Shown piece after piece: positions 1 through 7,052 of a DNA stretch of 37,230 bases. The notes under the pieces are model-generated. The model was not told where the DNA came from. It searched no databases and saw nothing but the letters and a program-made list of their open reading frames with translations. Where the stretch lies: contig DATIXJ010000101.1 in NCBI GenBank assembly GCA_035518715.1, forward strand, positions 1 through 37,230. Direction: 5' to 3'. A program made the position numbers and the translations under genes. The DNA is from DATIXJ01 sp035518715. Its GTDB lineage: Bacteria; Bacteroidota; Ignavibacteria; UBA10030; SZUA-254. Each line of letters opens with the position of its first letter. The stretch's first letter is position 1.

Positions 1-2
1 CG

Positions 3-98
3 CTGATCGCAACGCTCTGCTATTATATGGGCGCTGTCCTGGCAGTTTTCCGTCCCCTTCGGCGATCAATACCCGCCGGCTCAATCCCGACAAATTAA
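3..98 (+). CDS. C-terminal end of a membrane protein (partial)
   Basis: An open frame enters from the left edge and stops at a TAA at 96-98, giving about 31 residues. It begins with a hydrophobic stretch (LIATLCYYMGAVLAVF) followed by a basic, proline-containing tail, as at the end of an inner-membrane protein whose last helix is followed by a cytoplasmic tail. The stop lies 24 bases before the next gene on the same strand, so the two are probably co-transcribed. The other two frames give either an immediate stop or a composition unlike a protein. The product cannot be identified from this fragment. Confidence 0.5.
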   Translation: MIATLCYYMGAVLAVFRPLRRSIPAGSIPTN

Positions 99-122
99 CC
101 TCTTGATGGAAGCGGACTGCGA

Positions 123-2606
123 ATGAAAAATCACCCGGCACTCTTCTGGATCTGCCTGGTATTTTTCGCTGCGGGCATACTCCGGCTCAACGACCTTTCA
201 TTCTATACACCCGACAGCAGCCGGTATCTCATTTGGGGAAATTCACTCGCGCATGGGAAGGGCTTCATCGACGAGACACTCCCGGATCCGGACCCCTATG
301 TTGTCCATGCTCCGCTCTACCCGCTTCTGATTGCACCAGTTGAGGTCTTTGCGCCCTATTCCGTTGTGGCAGTGAAGGCATGGACACTTCTCTGGGGAAT
401 CGTGGCGATCGTGTTCGCGTATTTCTGGCTCCACCACCTATTCGGGAAAAAGGGGGCGTTTGTGGGGTCCATTCTCTTTGCCGGAAATCCGTTTTTCTGG
501 CTCTACTCCACCGAAGTCTTGTCTGATGCACCGTTCATCGCCGCCCTGATGGCGGTTTTCTATCTTTGCGAGCGGATGCGTGATCCCGAGGAATGGACAC
601 GCGGCCGCGTGGTCGTTCTTGGCATTGCCGTTCTTGTTGCGACCATGGTCAGGGAGATTGGCGCGTCAGTAGCAATCGCTGCAATCATCTATCTCGTTCT
701 CGTTCGGAGACCTAAAGCAGCCGCGGTCATTCTACTGCTGACTGCAGTTCTTCTCCGGCTCTGGTATCTGCGAAATAATGTCTATGCCAGTACCGCTGCG
801 GAATATGCTGGTGGAAATATCTCTCTCATCTTCAGGAAGATCATGACCGGACCGCAGGGATCGATCATCAATGAGTTTGCGTTGCGGCTGTGGCTCACAC
901 TCACCTCGTATTCTTCCCAGATCGGCCAGTTTCTCTTCTACCCGATGTACGCCGGTCACTTCGGGAGTCTTTTTTTTAATCCATCCGGATTTGACAGCGG
1001 GATTGAATCCTCTCTCGGATCGATTGGCGTTGTTCTGGAGATCCTAACATTGATTGCGCTGGTGATCGGAGGAATACTGGATCTCCGTTCGGGCGGAACC
1101 GTACGGTTGAGAGGAATATTTCTGTTCATCTATGGCGGGGCTATCCTGCTCTATCCCATAAACGACCTGCGATTTCTTGTGCCGCTGATACCGCTCTTCA
1201 TACTATATCTGGTCCGCTTTGCAACATGGATAGTGGGGAAAATTCCTTCGCTGATCTCTTTACGCCAGGCAAGGTATGCACTGACGATTGCCTTCGTTGT
1301 TCTGATACCGAACCTCATGAGTGCATACGAGATGGTGCGCGCGAACCTTACCTTCCTTTCTCATCCCGAAACGTTTTATTCCCAGGCCGAAGCAACGTCT
1401 CTGTACACGTCGCTGTATGCTCGGCCCTGGTCCGCACTTGGCGAATGGATCGGGAAGAATGTGGATTCTTCCGCGGTGATCGTGAGCCCGTACAAGCAGC
1501 TTTCCACCGTTGTCGGGAATCGGAAGGTGCTGATCCTCGACAAAGGCATAACGCTCCCCCGGTTCGAGGAGAATATACGCGACTATCAGGTTGAGTATCT
1601 CGTCGCGCCGCGCCGGTGGGGATCAATCAATGTCTACGAATCCCAGATGCTCCAGTCGCGGCGTTACCGGTTCCGTCGGATTTTCTCGATCGGTGATCTC
1701 CATCTCTATCGTATCTCCTCGCGATTGTGTGAACCTGCAGGAGACGAGCCACCGCAATCGGATTCTACAGACACTCCAAGCGGCCTGCTCCGTGAGGGGT
1801 GGAAGCTGTTTGCCGCCGGCGACTATGCAGGCGCAGACTCGCGGTATCTGAAAGCTCTGGCGATGGCTCCGGAACAGCCGGAGATCGTCTATCACGCGCT
1901 GGTGACAACAAGCATTCTGGACGATTCGATTCATGCGCGCGAGCTCTATCGGCTGCTCTATGCCGCGCCGCAGGCGGGATCGTATCTCGATCCTGCGGCA
2001 GCGTATCTGTCGGCAATGAATCAGTTCAACGCCGCGAGGAATGTAACCTACCAGTTCGAAATCCCCGTCCAGTCGCTCAAAGCCGCCACGGCATACTGGA
2101 ATTTAGGCGCATACCACCGGGCGGCAACAATCATGAGCACCGCGATGCGTGCAGATTCAGGATATTTCGTCGGGCTACTCTGGGCACTCCATTATCATTT
2201 GCAGCTCGGTGATACGGCTCGGGCGAGGTCCTACCTGCCGATCCTGAATCATGTCGATCCGACAAATCCGGTTGTCGAAGCATTCACGGCCATCCTTGCG
2301 AAGGGTGATTCACTTGCGCAACTTCATTCGGCCGACGAGAGGAGTGCACTGCATCTCCGGATTGCGGCGATTTACCAAGCAATGCAGCTTCCCGATCAGG
2401 CATTTGATGAAGCAGAGAGAGCGCGTTGTGAAAATCCCCGCAATGCGGATGCACCGATGTTCATTGCACAGATGCTCGAACAGCGATCACGGTATGTCTC
2501 CGCGCTGAGAACCTACCGGGATGTGCTGCGGCTGGATCCATCGAACCGCCCGGTGCAGTCAAAAGTCGATTCGCTCGTCCAAAAACTCTCGCACGCTGGT
2601 GGATAG
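123..2606 (+). CDS. GT39-like polytopic glycosyltransferase with C-terminal TPR domain
   Basis: An 827-residue protein. Residues 1-520 are a polytopic membrane domain with about ten hydrophobic helices. After the first helix there is an acidic loop (LNDLSFYTPDSSRYL) followed by a HAPLYPLLIAP segment. This arrangement is typical of the ArnT/PMT (GT39, GT-C fold) family, which transfers sugars from polyprenyl-phosphate donors on the outer face of the inner membrane. From about residue 550 to the end the sequence changes to soluble helical TPR-like repeats (AAGDYAGADSRYLKALAMAP, and near the end SALRTYRDVLRLDPSNRP). The acceptor and sugar cannot be inferred. The ATG at 123 precedes a strong first helix. 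The fusion of GT-C and TPR parts is seen in one uninterrupted frame. Family assignment is by topology and local motifs, so subfamily is uncertain. Confidence 0.7.
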   Translation: MKNHPALFWICLVFFAAGILRLNDLSFYTPDSSRYLIWGNSLAHGKGFIDETLPDPDPYVVHAPLYPLLIAPVEVFAPYSVVAVKAWTLLWGIVAIVFAYFWLHHLFGKKGAFVGSILFAGNPFFWLYSTEVLSDAPFIAALMAVFYLCERMRDPEEWTRGRVVVLGIAVLVATMVREIGASVAIAAIIYLVLVRRPKAAAVILLLTAVLLRLWYLRNNVYASTAAEYAGGNISLIFRKIMTGPQGSIINEFALRLWLTLTSYSSQIGQFLFYPMYAGHFGSLFFNPSGFDSGIESSLGSIGVVLEILTLIALVIGGILDLRSGGTVRLRGIFLFIYGGAILLYPINDLRFLVPLIPLFILYLVRFATWIVGKIPSLISLRQARYALTIAFVVLIPNLMSAYEMVRANLTFLSHPETFYSQAEATSLYTSLYARPWSALGEWIGKNVDSSAVIVSPYKQLSTVVGNRKVLILDKGITLPRFEENIRDYQVEYLVAPRRWGSINVYESQMLQSRRYRFRRIFSIGDLHLYRISSRLCEPAGDEPPQSDSTDTPSGLLREGWKLFAAGDYAGADSRYLKALAMAPEQPEIVYHALVTTSILDDSIHARELYRLLYAAPQAGSYLDPAAAYLSAMNQFNAARNVTYQFEIPVQSLKAATAYWNLGAYHRAATIMSTAMRADSGYFVGLLWALHYHLQLGDTARARSYLPILNHVDPTNPVVEAFTAILAKGDSLAQLHSADERSALHLRIAAIYQAMQLPDQAFDEAERARCENPRNADAPMFIAQMLEQRSRYVSALRTYRDVLRLDPSNRPVQSKVDSLVQKLSHAGG

Positions 2607-2635
2607 TTGATTTTCAGCACGGTTTTGTGTATTCT
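2607..2635 (+). promoter_or_regulatory. sigma70-like promoter
   Basis: TTGATT (2607-2612), a 17-base spacer, then TATTCT (2630-2635). It starts directly after the glycosyltransferase stop codon and lies about 31 bases before the ATG at 2667, so it probably drives the small protein-HAD-acpS unit. Confidence 0.5.
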
Positions 2636-2666
2636 GACGTTCCGGCACGAATAATTTTCTCATCGC

Positions 2667-2945
2667 ATGAACTACGCGCAGTTGATAACCGACCTCGAAG
2701 AACTCACGAAGCAATTCAACATCACCGTACGGTATGAAAAGGGGGATTTCGAAGGGGGGTATTGTATTCTTAAAGACCAGAAGATTCTTGTCATCAACAA
2801 GCGTCTTTCGGACGCGCGGAAAGCTTCGGCTCTGGCCGTCGGACTTGCCGAATACGGGATCGAAACCGCATACGTCAAGCCCAATCTTCGCTCGTACATC
2901 GAGGACGAAGTGGCAAAAGTTTCCAAGGCGGCGTCGGGGAAATGA
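2667..2945 (+). CDS. conserved small protein of unknown function
   Basis: A 92-residue soluble protein with no signal peptide, membrane segment or metal-binding cysteine cluster. It starts with a charged helix (YAQLITDLEELTKQF). A short beta-rich part follows (VRYEKGDFEGGYCILKDQKI, then LVINKRLS), and it ends in a second helix. I do not recognise a named family. The pattern resembles an uncharacterised protein I associate with Bacteroidota/Ignavibacteria genomes. Its stop codon overlaps the ATG of the HAD phosphatase gene (ATGA at 2942-2945), so translation is probably coupled. It is the first gene of a three-gene unit ending in acpS. No clear Shine-Dalgarno precedes its ATG. Function is unknown. 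Confidence 0.7.
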   Translation: MNYAQLITDLEELTKQFNITVRYEKGDFEGGYCILKDQKILVINKRLSDARKASALAVGLAEYGIETAYVKPNLRSYIEDEVAKVSKAASGK

Positions 2946-3637
2946 TCAGGGCGGTCATATTCGATCTCGACAATACGCTCGTCGATTTCATGAGCATGAA
3001 AAGCCGGGCAATCGATGCGGCGGTGCAAGCCATGATTGACGCGGGGCTCAATCTCTCGGTTGAGGAGGTGAAGGAACGCATTGATGCGATTTACAGTGAG
3101 CGCGGAATAGAATTTCAAAACGTCTTCGATCAGCTGCTGTACGACGTGTTCAATAAAGTGGATTACAAGATTCTCTCGGCGGGGATCATTGCATACCGCC
3201 GGGCCCGGGAAGCAGCACTGGTTCCTTATCCGCATGTCTACATGACGCTTATGGAGCTGCTGAAGCGTGGAATGCGGCTTGCAGTGGTTTCCGACGCCCC
3301 GGCGCGTGAGGCATGGTTGCGGCTCTGCTATCTGAACCTTCATCACATATTTGACGCGGTTGTCACCTTTGAAGATACCGGCCAGCGGAAGCCGAATCCC
3401 GGGCCATTCCGTAAAGCACTTGAATTGCTTGATGTCCCTGCGAAGGAAGCATTGATGGTGGGTGATTGGGCTGAACGCGATATGGTCGGGGCGGGGAATA
3501 TCGGGATGAGGACGGTCTTTGCGAGATATGGCGATACCTTCGGGACAGTTGAAACACATGCCGATTATGAAATCGGCGACGTGAAGGATGTTCTCGCGAT
3601 CGTCGAGAAGGAAAACTCGGGCAAGGGGAAGAAATGA
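2942..3637 (+). CDS. HAD-superfamily hydrolase (phosphatase-like)
   Basis: A 231-residue protein with all four HAD motifs. Motif I is DLDNTLVDF, with nucleophile Asp8 and acid/base Asp10. Motif II is the serine in VVSDAP (Ser117). Motif III is Lys150 in QRKPNP. Motif IV is VGDWAERD (Asp175 and Asp180). The helical cap between motifs I and II (about residues 16-95) fits the C1-type family that includes phosphoglycolate phosphatase, pyrophosphatase PpaX and the YjjG-type nucleotidases. The substrate cannot be named. The gene overlaps its upstream neighbour by four bases (ATGA) and the following acpS gene by four bases, so the three are very likely one translationally coupled operon. It is presumably cytoplasmic. 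Confidence 0.88.
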   Translation: MIRAVIFDLDNTLVDFMSMKSRAIDAAVQAMIDAGLNLSVEEVKERIDAIYSERGIEFQNVFDQLLYDVFNKVDYKILSAGIIAYRRAREAALVPYPHVYMTLMELLKRGMRLAVVSDAPAREAWLRLCYLNLHHIFDAVVTFEDTGQRKPNPGPFRKALELLDVPAKEALMVGDWAERDMVGAGNIGMRTVFARYGDTFGTVETHADYEIGDVKDVLAIVEKENSGKGKK

Positions 3638-4002
3638 TTGAAGGAATCGGAGTCGACGTTGTTGAAATCCCGCGGCTCCAGAAGGCGGTCGGGAACTGGG
3701 GAGATGCATTTCTCCAGAAAGTTTTCACGTCGAGGGAAATCCGTTATGCCCGCTCGAAGAAGGACCCGTTTCCGCATATGGCCGCGCGATTTGCCGTGAA
3801 GGAGGCCGTTGCCAAGGCGCTTGCGACCGGCTGGAGCGGAGGTTTCCGCTGGAAGGATGTTGAAGTCGAGAATACTGCCGCAGGGGCTCCCACCGTTGTC
3901 CTCTACGGCAAAGTGAAGGAAATGCTCGCATCCGCGAAGGTCCTGGTCTCGATTTCCCACTCGGAACACATCGTCGTTGCTGTTGCGGTCATTGAGCGAT
4001 AA
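3634..4002 (+). CDS. acpS: holo-[acyl-carrier-protein] synthase
   Basis: A 122-residue protein, the usual length for AcpS. The enzyme transfers 4'-phosphopantetheine from coenzyme A to the serine of apo-acyl carrier protein, which activates fatty-acid synthesis. The N-terminus GIGVDVVEIPR holds the first magnesium ligand, Asp8. The second signature RFAVKEAVAKAL holds Glu57. The C-terminal SISHSEHIVVAVAV strand is also typical. The ATG overlaps the stop of the HAD gene (ATGA at 3634-3637). A second CoA-related gene, coaD, lies at 23407, so the window holds both CoA synthesis and CoA use, though they are far apart. The assignment is secure. Confidence 0.95.
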   Translation: MIEGIGVDVVEIPRLQKAVGNWGDAFLQKVFTSREIRYARSKKDPFPHMAARFAVKEAVAKALATGWSGGFRWKDVEVENTAAGAPTVVLYGKVKEMLASAKVLVSISHSEHIVVAVAVIER

Positions 4003-4005
4003 CGG

Positions 4006-4034
4006 TTGTTTCTCAGCCGGAAAATGAGTATGTT
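4006..4034 (+). promoter_or_regulatory. sigma70-like promoter
   Basis: TTGTTT (4006-4011), a 17-base spacer and TATGTT (4029-4034) lie just after acpS and about 40 bases before the MerR-type gene. The spacing equals that of several other promoters in this window. Confidence 0.45.
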
Positions 4035-4073
4035 TTCGATTGCAGAAGGCCTTTCCAACGAAGGAGCGCAATT

Positions 4074-4484
4074 ATGAAACAGCTTGGCATTAAAAAACTC
4101 TACTATTCGATCAGCGAGGTGAGCAAGATTACCGATCTTGAGCAGTATGTTTTGAGATATTGGGAATCGGAGTTCGAGCAATTGAAGCCGGCAAAGAACC
4201 GCGCCGGAAACAGGATCTACACCAACCGCGACATCAAGCTGATCTTACATATCAAGAGGCTTCTACGTGAAGAGAGGTATACGATAGAGGGTGCCAAGCA
4301 GGTTCTGCTGACGTATGTTCCCGAGGGGGAAAGCGGGGAGCAGCTCGAGCTTATCGGAGAGGCGGCCGCGCCGGAACCGGCAGCGATGGTTGCCCAACAG
4401 GGGCGGGTACCGGAAAACAGGTTGCGGAGCGATATGATCGAAATGAAGAAATTTTTGGAAGAGTTGCTGGTTCGTCTCACCTGA
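4074..4484 (+). CDS. MerR-family transcriptional regulator
   Basis: A 136-residue DNA-binding protein. Residues 8-78 form a MerR winged helix-turn-helix. The recognition part YSISEVSKITDLEQYVLRYW matches the family's 'IgEva...gv....lRyYe' core, and the wing carries the RIYTNRDIKLI motif. A linker rich in Glu, Pro and Ala (about 85-120) follows, then a short helix ending in MKKFLEELLVRL that could dimerise. There is no cysteine suited to metal sensing and no recognisable ligand domain. It is therefore the short, uncharacterised MerR type often found in the Bacteroidota/Chlorobi group. A good ribosome-binding site (GAAGGAG) stands before the ATG. It has its own promoter, and the target is unknown. 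tRNA-Pro follows 35 bases after the stop. Confidence 0.85.
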   Translation: MKQLGIKKLYYSISEVSKITDLEQYVLRYWESEFEQLKPAKNRAGNRIYTNRDIKLILHIKRLLREERYTIEGAKQVLLTYVPEGESGEQLELIGEAAAPEPAAMVAQQGRVPENRLRSDMIEMKKFLEELLVRLT

Positions 4485-4519
4485 TTGTCGTTTTCAGTTC
4501 TTCGATATAAGAGTTCATT

Positions 4520-4593
4520 CGGAACGTGGCGCAGCCCGGTAGCGCACTTGCTTGGGGTGCAAGGGGTCGCGGGTTCAAATCCCGCCGTTCCGA
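4520..4593 (+). tRNA. tRNA-Pro (anticodon GGG)
   Basis: A complete cloverleaf is readable. The acceptor stem pairs CGGAACG (4520-4526) with CGTTCCG (4586-4592), with discriminator A at 4593. The D arm reads GCGC...GCGC. The anticodon stem CTTGC/GCAAG encloses the loop TTGGGGT, giving anticodon GGG (Pro, codon CCC). The T arm is GCGGG-TTCAAAT-CCCGC. CCA is not encoded. A weak promoter-like pair (TTGTCG at 4485-4490 and TATAAG at 4506-4511, 15-base spacer) lies just upstream, and a terminator hairpin follows. Confidence 0.95.
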
Positions 4594-4601
4594 CAGATGA
4601 T

Positions 4602-4630
4602 TGCCTCCCGCTTGGGAGGCATTTTAGTTT
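4602..4630 (+). terminator. rho-independent terminator after tRNA-Pro
   Basis: A perfect 8-bp stem, TGCCTCCC (4602-4609) with GGGAGGCA (4614-4621), closes a four-base loop (GCTT). It is followed by a T-rich run (TTTTAGTTT). It begins nine bases after the tRNA end. Confidence 0.8.
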
Positions 4631-4689
4631 CTGCAGCGGAGTTGGTCGAGCAAGCCGGGATACATCAAGGGCAGCCTGGAAAAGAGCGC

Positions 4690-4790
4690 GCGCACTTGTC
4701 ACGAAGTGATCCCCCTTAGGGACTTGGGGTGCAAGGGGGTGTGCGTTCAAGGGGAAAGACCTCGACTGGCGATGCATTCGAGGTGATTGG
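4690..4790 (+). other. tRNA-Pro-like remnant with successive hairpins
   Basis: The stretch between the tRNA terminator and the CPBP-like gene (about 4631-4896) has no convincing gene. Within it, 16 bases at 4723-4738 are identical to the tRNA-Pro anticodon region at 4551-4566. The tRNA's preceding nine bases (GCGCACTTG) also occur at 4690-4698, now separated from the 16-mer by 24 bases. Three inverted repeats follow one another: CACTT/AAGTG (4693-4697, 4704-4708); CCCCCTT/AAGGGGG (4711-4717, 4733-4739); and ACCTCGA/TCGAGGT (4759-4765, 4778-4784). It may be a decayed, interrupted tRNA-Pro copy, the scar of an integration, or a structured RNA. The sequence alone does not decide. Confidence 0.4.
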
Positions 4791-4896
4791 ACCGATATGG
4801 GTACGTACACACATGCTCTGGCACTCCTCTCCGAAACATCAAGCCCGACCTGTCGTAGAAGGGAGTTAAAGCAGAGGAATATGAGGTCGCCTATGT

Positions 4897-5694
4897 TTGA
4901 CGTCATTTTATCTTGATCCCATGGTTGCCTTCAGCTCACTCTATTACATCGCTCTGAGCTGTGGATATTTTGCTGCTTTGAGCGGCTGGTCGTTGATAAA
5001 CAGGTGGAAGCCTGCACTTTGGAACTCCGATTCTCCGTATCATTTCATTCATCCATGGCGGGAAGCGATCTGGGCCCTCCTTGCCGCTGTTCTCACATTG
5101 GGGATTGGGCAACTCTATTCGGGCAGCCACCTTGTTCCAAAGGATTTCATTGGCTACCCCCAGCTTGCGGAAGCGATAAATCAGGCTTTAATTTTCCTCC
5201 CGTTTGTGCTTCTGCTCCTGTTGCGGCGCCAGCCCGCCACAACTGCCTGGTTATCATCTCGTCACATTTTTGGACATGTCATAGCCGGGTTGGCTCTTGC
5301 TCTCGTTGCGATCTGTATTTTCGTCCTTGTTCTCCAACCTTCGATCGGATTCGACAGGATTCTTCTCAACACGTATCGACTTCACAATGCACCATTGGCC
5401 CTGCAGGTTCTTTTGGAGGATATTGCCATCGCCATCGTTTTTGTCCGTCTCCGGGCCGCCTTGGGCCGAAGGTGGTTTCTCATCACCGTTATGTGCGTTG
5501 CATTTCTCTTCTCGGCATCACACTATCCCTCGAAACTTGATGATGGACAATCATTTCTTTCGGCAACACGGGACGTTTTGATTGATGGTGCACTGGCCTC
5601 AGGAGTCATATACGTGCTTCAACGATCCCGGGATATTGTTTGGTTCTGGTGTGTTCATTTTGCTATGGATATGATGCAGTTTGCTGTACGTTAG
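4897..5694 (+). CDS. CPBP-family-like intramembrane protease homologue, degenerate motif
   Basis: A 265-residue polytopic membrane protein with about seven hydrophobic segments. Three elements resemble the CPBP (Abi/Rce1-like) glutamic intramembrane endopeptidases: an acidic pair Glu174-Asp175 in LLEDIAIAIVFVR, a FSASH element (His209), and a final HFAMD element (His254, Asp258) near the C-terminus. In canonical members the first motif is EExxxR. Here the second residue is Asp and the nearest arginine is nine residues further on, so activity is doubtful. The start used is a TTG at 4897 with GAGG about nine bases upstream. ATG 4921 would give a protein eight residues shorter and is possible. 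It lies just after tRNA-Pro and the tRNA-like scar, and may have been acquired. Function is not known. Confidence 0.6.
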   Translation: MTSFYLDPMVAFSSLYYIALSCGYFAALSGWSLINRWKPALWNSDSPYHFIHPWREAIWALLAAVLTLGIGQLYSGSHLVPKDFIGYPQLAEAINQALIFLPFVLLLLLRRQPATTAWLSSRHIFGHVIAGLALALVAICIFVLVLQPSIGFDRILLNTYRLHNAPLALQVLLEDIAIAIVFVRLRAALGRRWFLITVMCVAFLFSASHYPSKLDDGQSFLSATRDVLIDGALASGVIYVLQRSRDIVWFWCVHFAMDMMQFAVR

Positions 5695-5861
5695 AAGAGT
5701 GTACACTGTCATCCCGCGAAAGCCTCCCTGCCGACAAATTTTCCCCGCACCAAATTTCGCAGCAGTCCGATGGCAGCAACATCGTCCAGTTCTCACCTCA
5801 TCGATCGAGCCTGATGTCCGTTTTGGCATAACGCTGAATTGTGTGTTACGTCACATGTTAC

Positions 5862-5890
5862 TTGAATTGCCTGAATTCTTGAGGTATTTT
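5862..5890 (+). promoter_or_regulatory. sigma70-like promoter for pilin-like gene
   Basis: TTGAAT (5862-5867), a 17-base spacer and TATTTT (5885-5890) lie about 70 bases before the ATG at 5960. The rest of the 265-base gap 5695-5959 shows no convincing gene. Confidence 0.45.
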
Positions 5891-5959
5891 CATGGGATCG
5901 CGAAAGGCGAAGTTCTAATCCATACGTCTCGTTTTTAAACCAAATAGAAGGGTCATCCC

Positions 5960-6337
5960 ATGGGTCAACAGCAACTTCTTCTGATCATCCTCGGCGTCAT
6001 CGTCGTGGGTATCGCCATTGCCGTAGGTATCTCGCAGTTCAGCGCGCACAGCACGCAGGCGAATAAAGACGGTGTGACATCGAGCCTGGTCAATATTTCG
6101 GCCAACGCCTACCAGTACCGGATTCGTCCGACCACGATGGGCGGGGGCGGCGGAACGTATAATAACTACACGATTCCGTCCAAGATGGCTTCCGACAATA
6201 ACGGAAGCTACACGGTCACGAGTGCAAGTGGAAATACCGCAAAATTCACGGGTACATCGACGATGAACGGATCCTATACGGCCGTCTGCTCCGTCGATTC
6301 CCTCGGCAATACCTCGATCGTGTTTACGGGCTGGTAA
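5960..6337 (+). CDS. pilin-like exported protein with very short leader
   Basis: A 125-residue protein built like a small type IV pilin or pseudopilin. A two-residue Met-Gly start is followed by QQQ and a 20-residue hydrophobic helix (LLLIILGVIVVGIAIAVGI). A polar amphipathic helix (about 25-55) comes next, then a Gly/Ser/Thr/Asn-rich beta region containing one cysteine. The glycine at position 2 could serve as the residue before prepilin-peptidase cleavage. The usual Phe at +1 and Glu at +5 are absent, so this is not a standard type IV pilin. The ATG is preceded by GAAGGG. The gene stands alone between its own promoter and a strong terminator, as for an abundantly expressed structural protein. 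I recall similar N-termini from Ignavibacteria-like genomes. The role is inferred. Confidence 0.65.
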   Translation: MGQQQLLLIILGVIVVGIAIAVGISQFSAHSTQANKDGVTSSLVNISANAYQYRIRPTTMGGGGGTYNNYTIPSKMASDNNGSYTVTSASGNTAKFTGTSTMNGSYTAVCSVDSLGNTSIVFTGW

Positions 6338-6359
6338 GAAGTACTTCATTCACTCCTGA

Positions 6360-6395
6360 AGCCGCGGTGCGCAAGCGCCGCGGCTTTTTTGTTTT
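6360..6395 (+). terminator. strong rho-independent terminator
   Basis: AGCCGCGG (6360-6367) pairs with CCGCGGCT (6378-6385) around a ten-base loop. Six T residues (6385-6390), a G and four more T follow. It ends the pilin-like gene. Confidence 0.9.
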
Positions 6396-6413
6396 GATAC
6401 CGGTACGGGTAAT

Positions 6414-6441
6414 TTGCAATTGGGTAATTCTTCGCTATTTT
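6414..6441 (+). promoter_or_regulatory. sigma70-like promoter
   Basis: TTGCAA (6414-6419), a 16-base spacer and TATTTT (6436-6441) lie about 60 bases before the ATG at 6502. The position argues that translation begins at 6502 and not upstream within the terminator and promoter. Confidence 0.5.
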
Positions 6442-6501
6442 GATTGTTCCCATGAGCGTTGGCAGATTCAATCATCCCGTTCACACAAAACCGATTCTGA
6501 T

Positions 6502-7050
6502 ATGAAACGACTCATTCCGGTCTCGTCTGCATCTGATATTCCCGCTCAGATCAGAAAGACCCCAATCGGTCTGCTCCTTGCCTACCATAATCTTCATCAT
6601 CCCCACAAGTCCTATACAAAAGCGGAGCTGCTGATCGGGATGTGTATGGACAACCGGAAACATCTCAACATTCCGGATAATTTTGCGTTCATCATCCGAA
6701 CCGGGGGGGCGAACCTTCGGTACAGTGAGTTCAAGGTCTCTTACGCGATCGGTGTCGGAGGTGTCCGTGCGCTTGCATTGATCGGCCATACAAATTGCGG
6801 GATGGTTAATCTCGTGGCGCGAAAAGACCAGTTCATCCATGGTCTGGTGGAAAACGCGGGATGGGAAGAAGAAACCGCGCGGGAACATTTTCTTCAAAAT
6901 GCCCCGATGTTTGAAATCGGAAATGAAATTGATTTTGTTCTGATCGAGGTCCAGCGTCTCCGGAACCGTTATCCGAAAATTCTCATCGTACCGTTAATTT
7001 ATCGCGTCGAAGACAATCTCCTTTATCTTATTGAGGAAAGAACGGAGTGA
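6502..7050 (+). CDS. beta-class carbonic anhydrase family protein
   Basis: A 182-residue cytoplasmic protein with the zinc ligands of beta-carbonic anhydrases. The CxDxR motif is at Cys48-Asp50-Arg52 (MCMDNRKHL). His96 and Cys99 lie in GHTNCGM. A strand reading FIIRTGGAN stands where the family has 'RNAGN'. Such enzymes interconvert CO2 and bicarbonate for carboxylation and pH balance. The retained Cys-Asp-Arg and His/Cys set suggests an intact active site, although the GGAN variant and short length set it apart from the classical clades. The frame is open further upstream to 6367, but that part lies over a terminator and a promoter, so ATG 6502 is chosen. The stop is followed within three bases by the next gene. 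Confidence 0.8.
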   Translation: MKRLIPVSSASDIPAQIRKTPIGLLLAYHNLHHPHKSYTKAELLIGMCMDNRKHLNIPDNFAFIIRTGGANLRYSEFKVSYAIGVGGVRALALIGHTNCGMVNLVARKDQFIHGLVENAGWEEETAREHFLQNAPMFEIGNEIDFVLIEVQRLRNRYPKILIVPLIYRVEDNLLYLIEERTE

Positions 7051-7052
7051 AT

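Noticed and set aside
2672..3709. 345-codon open frame on the - strand
   Set aside because: Antisense to the small protein, HAD and acpS genes; no coding signature.
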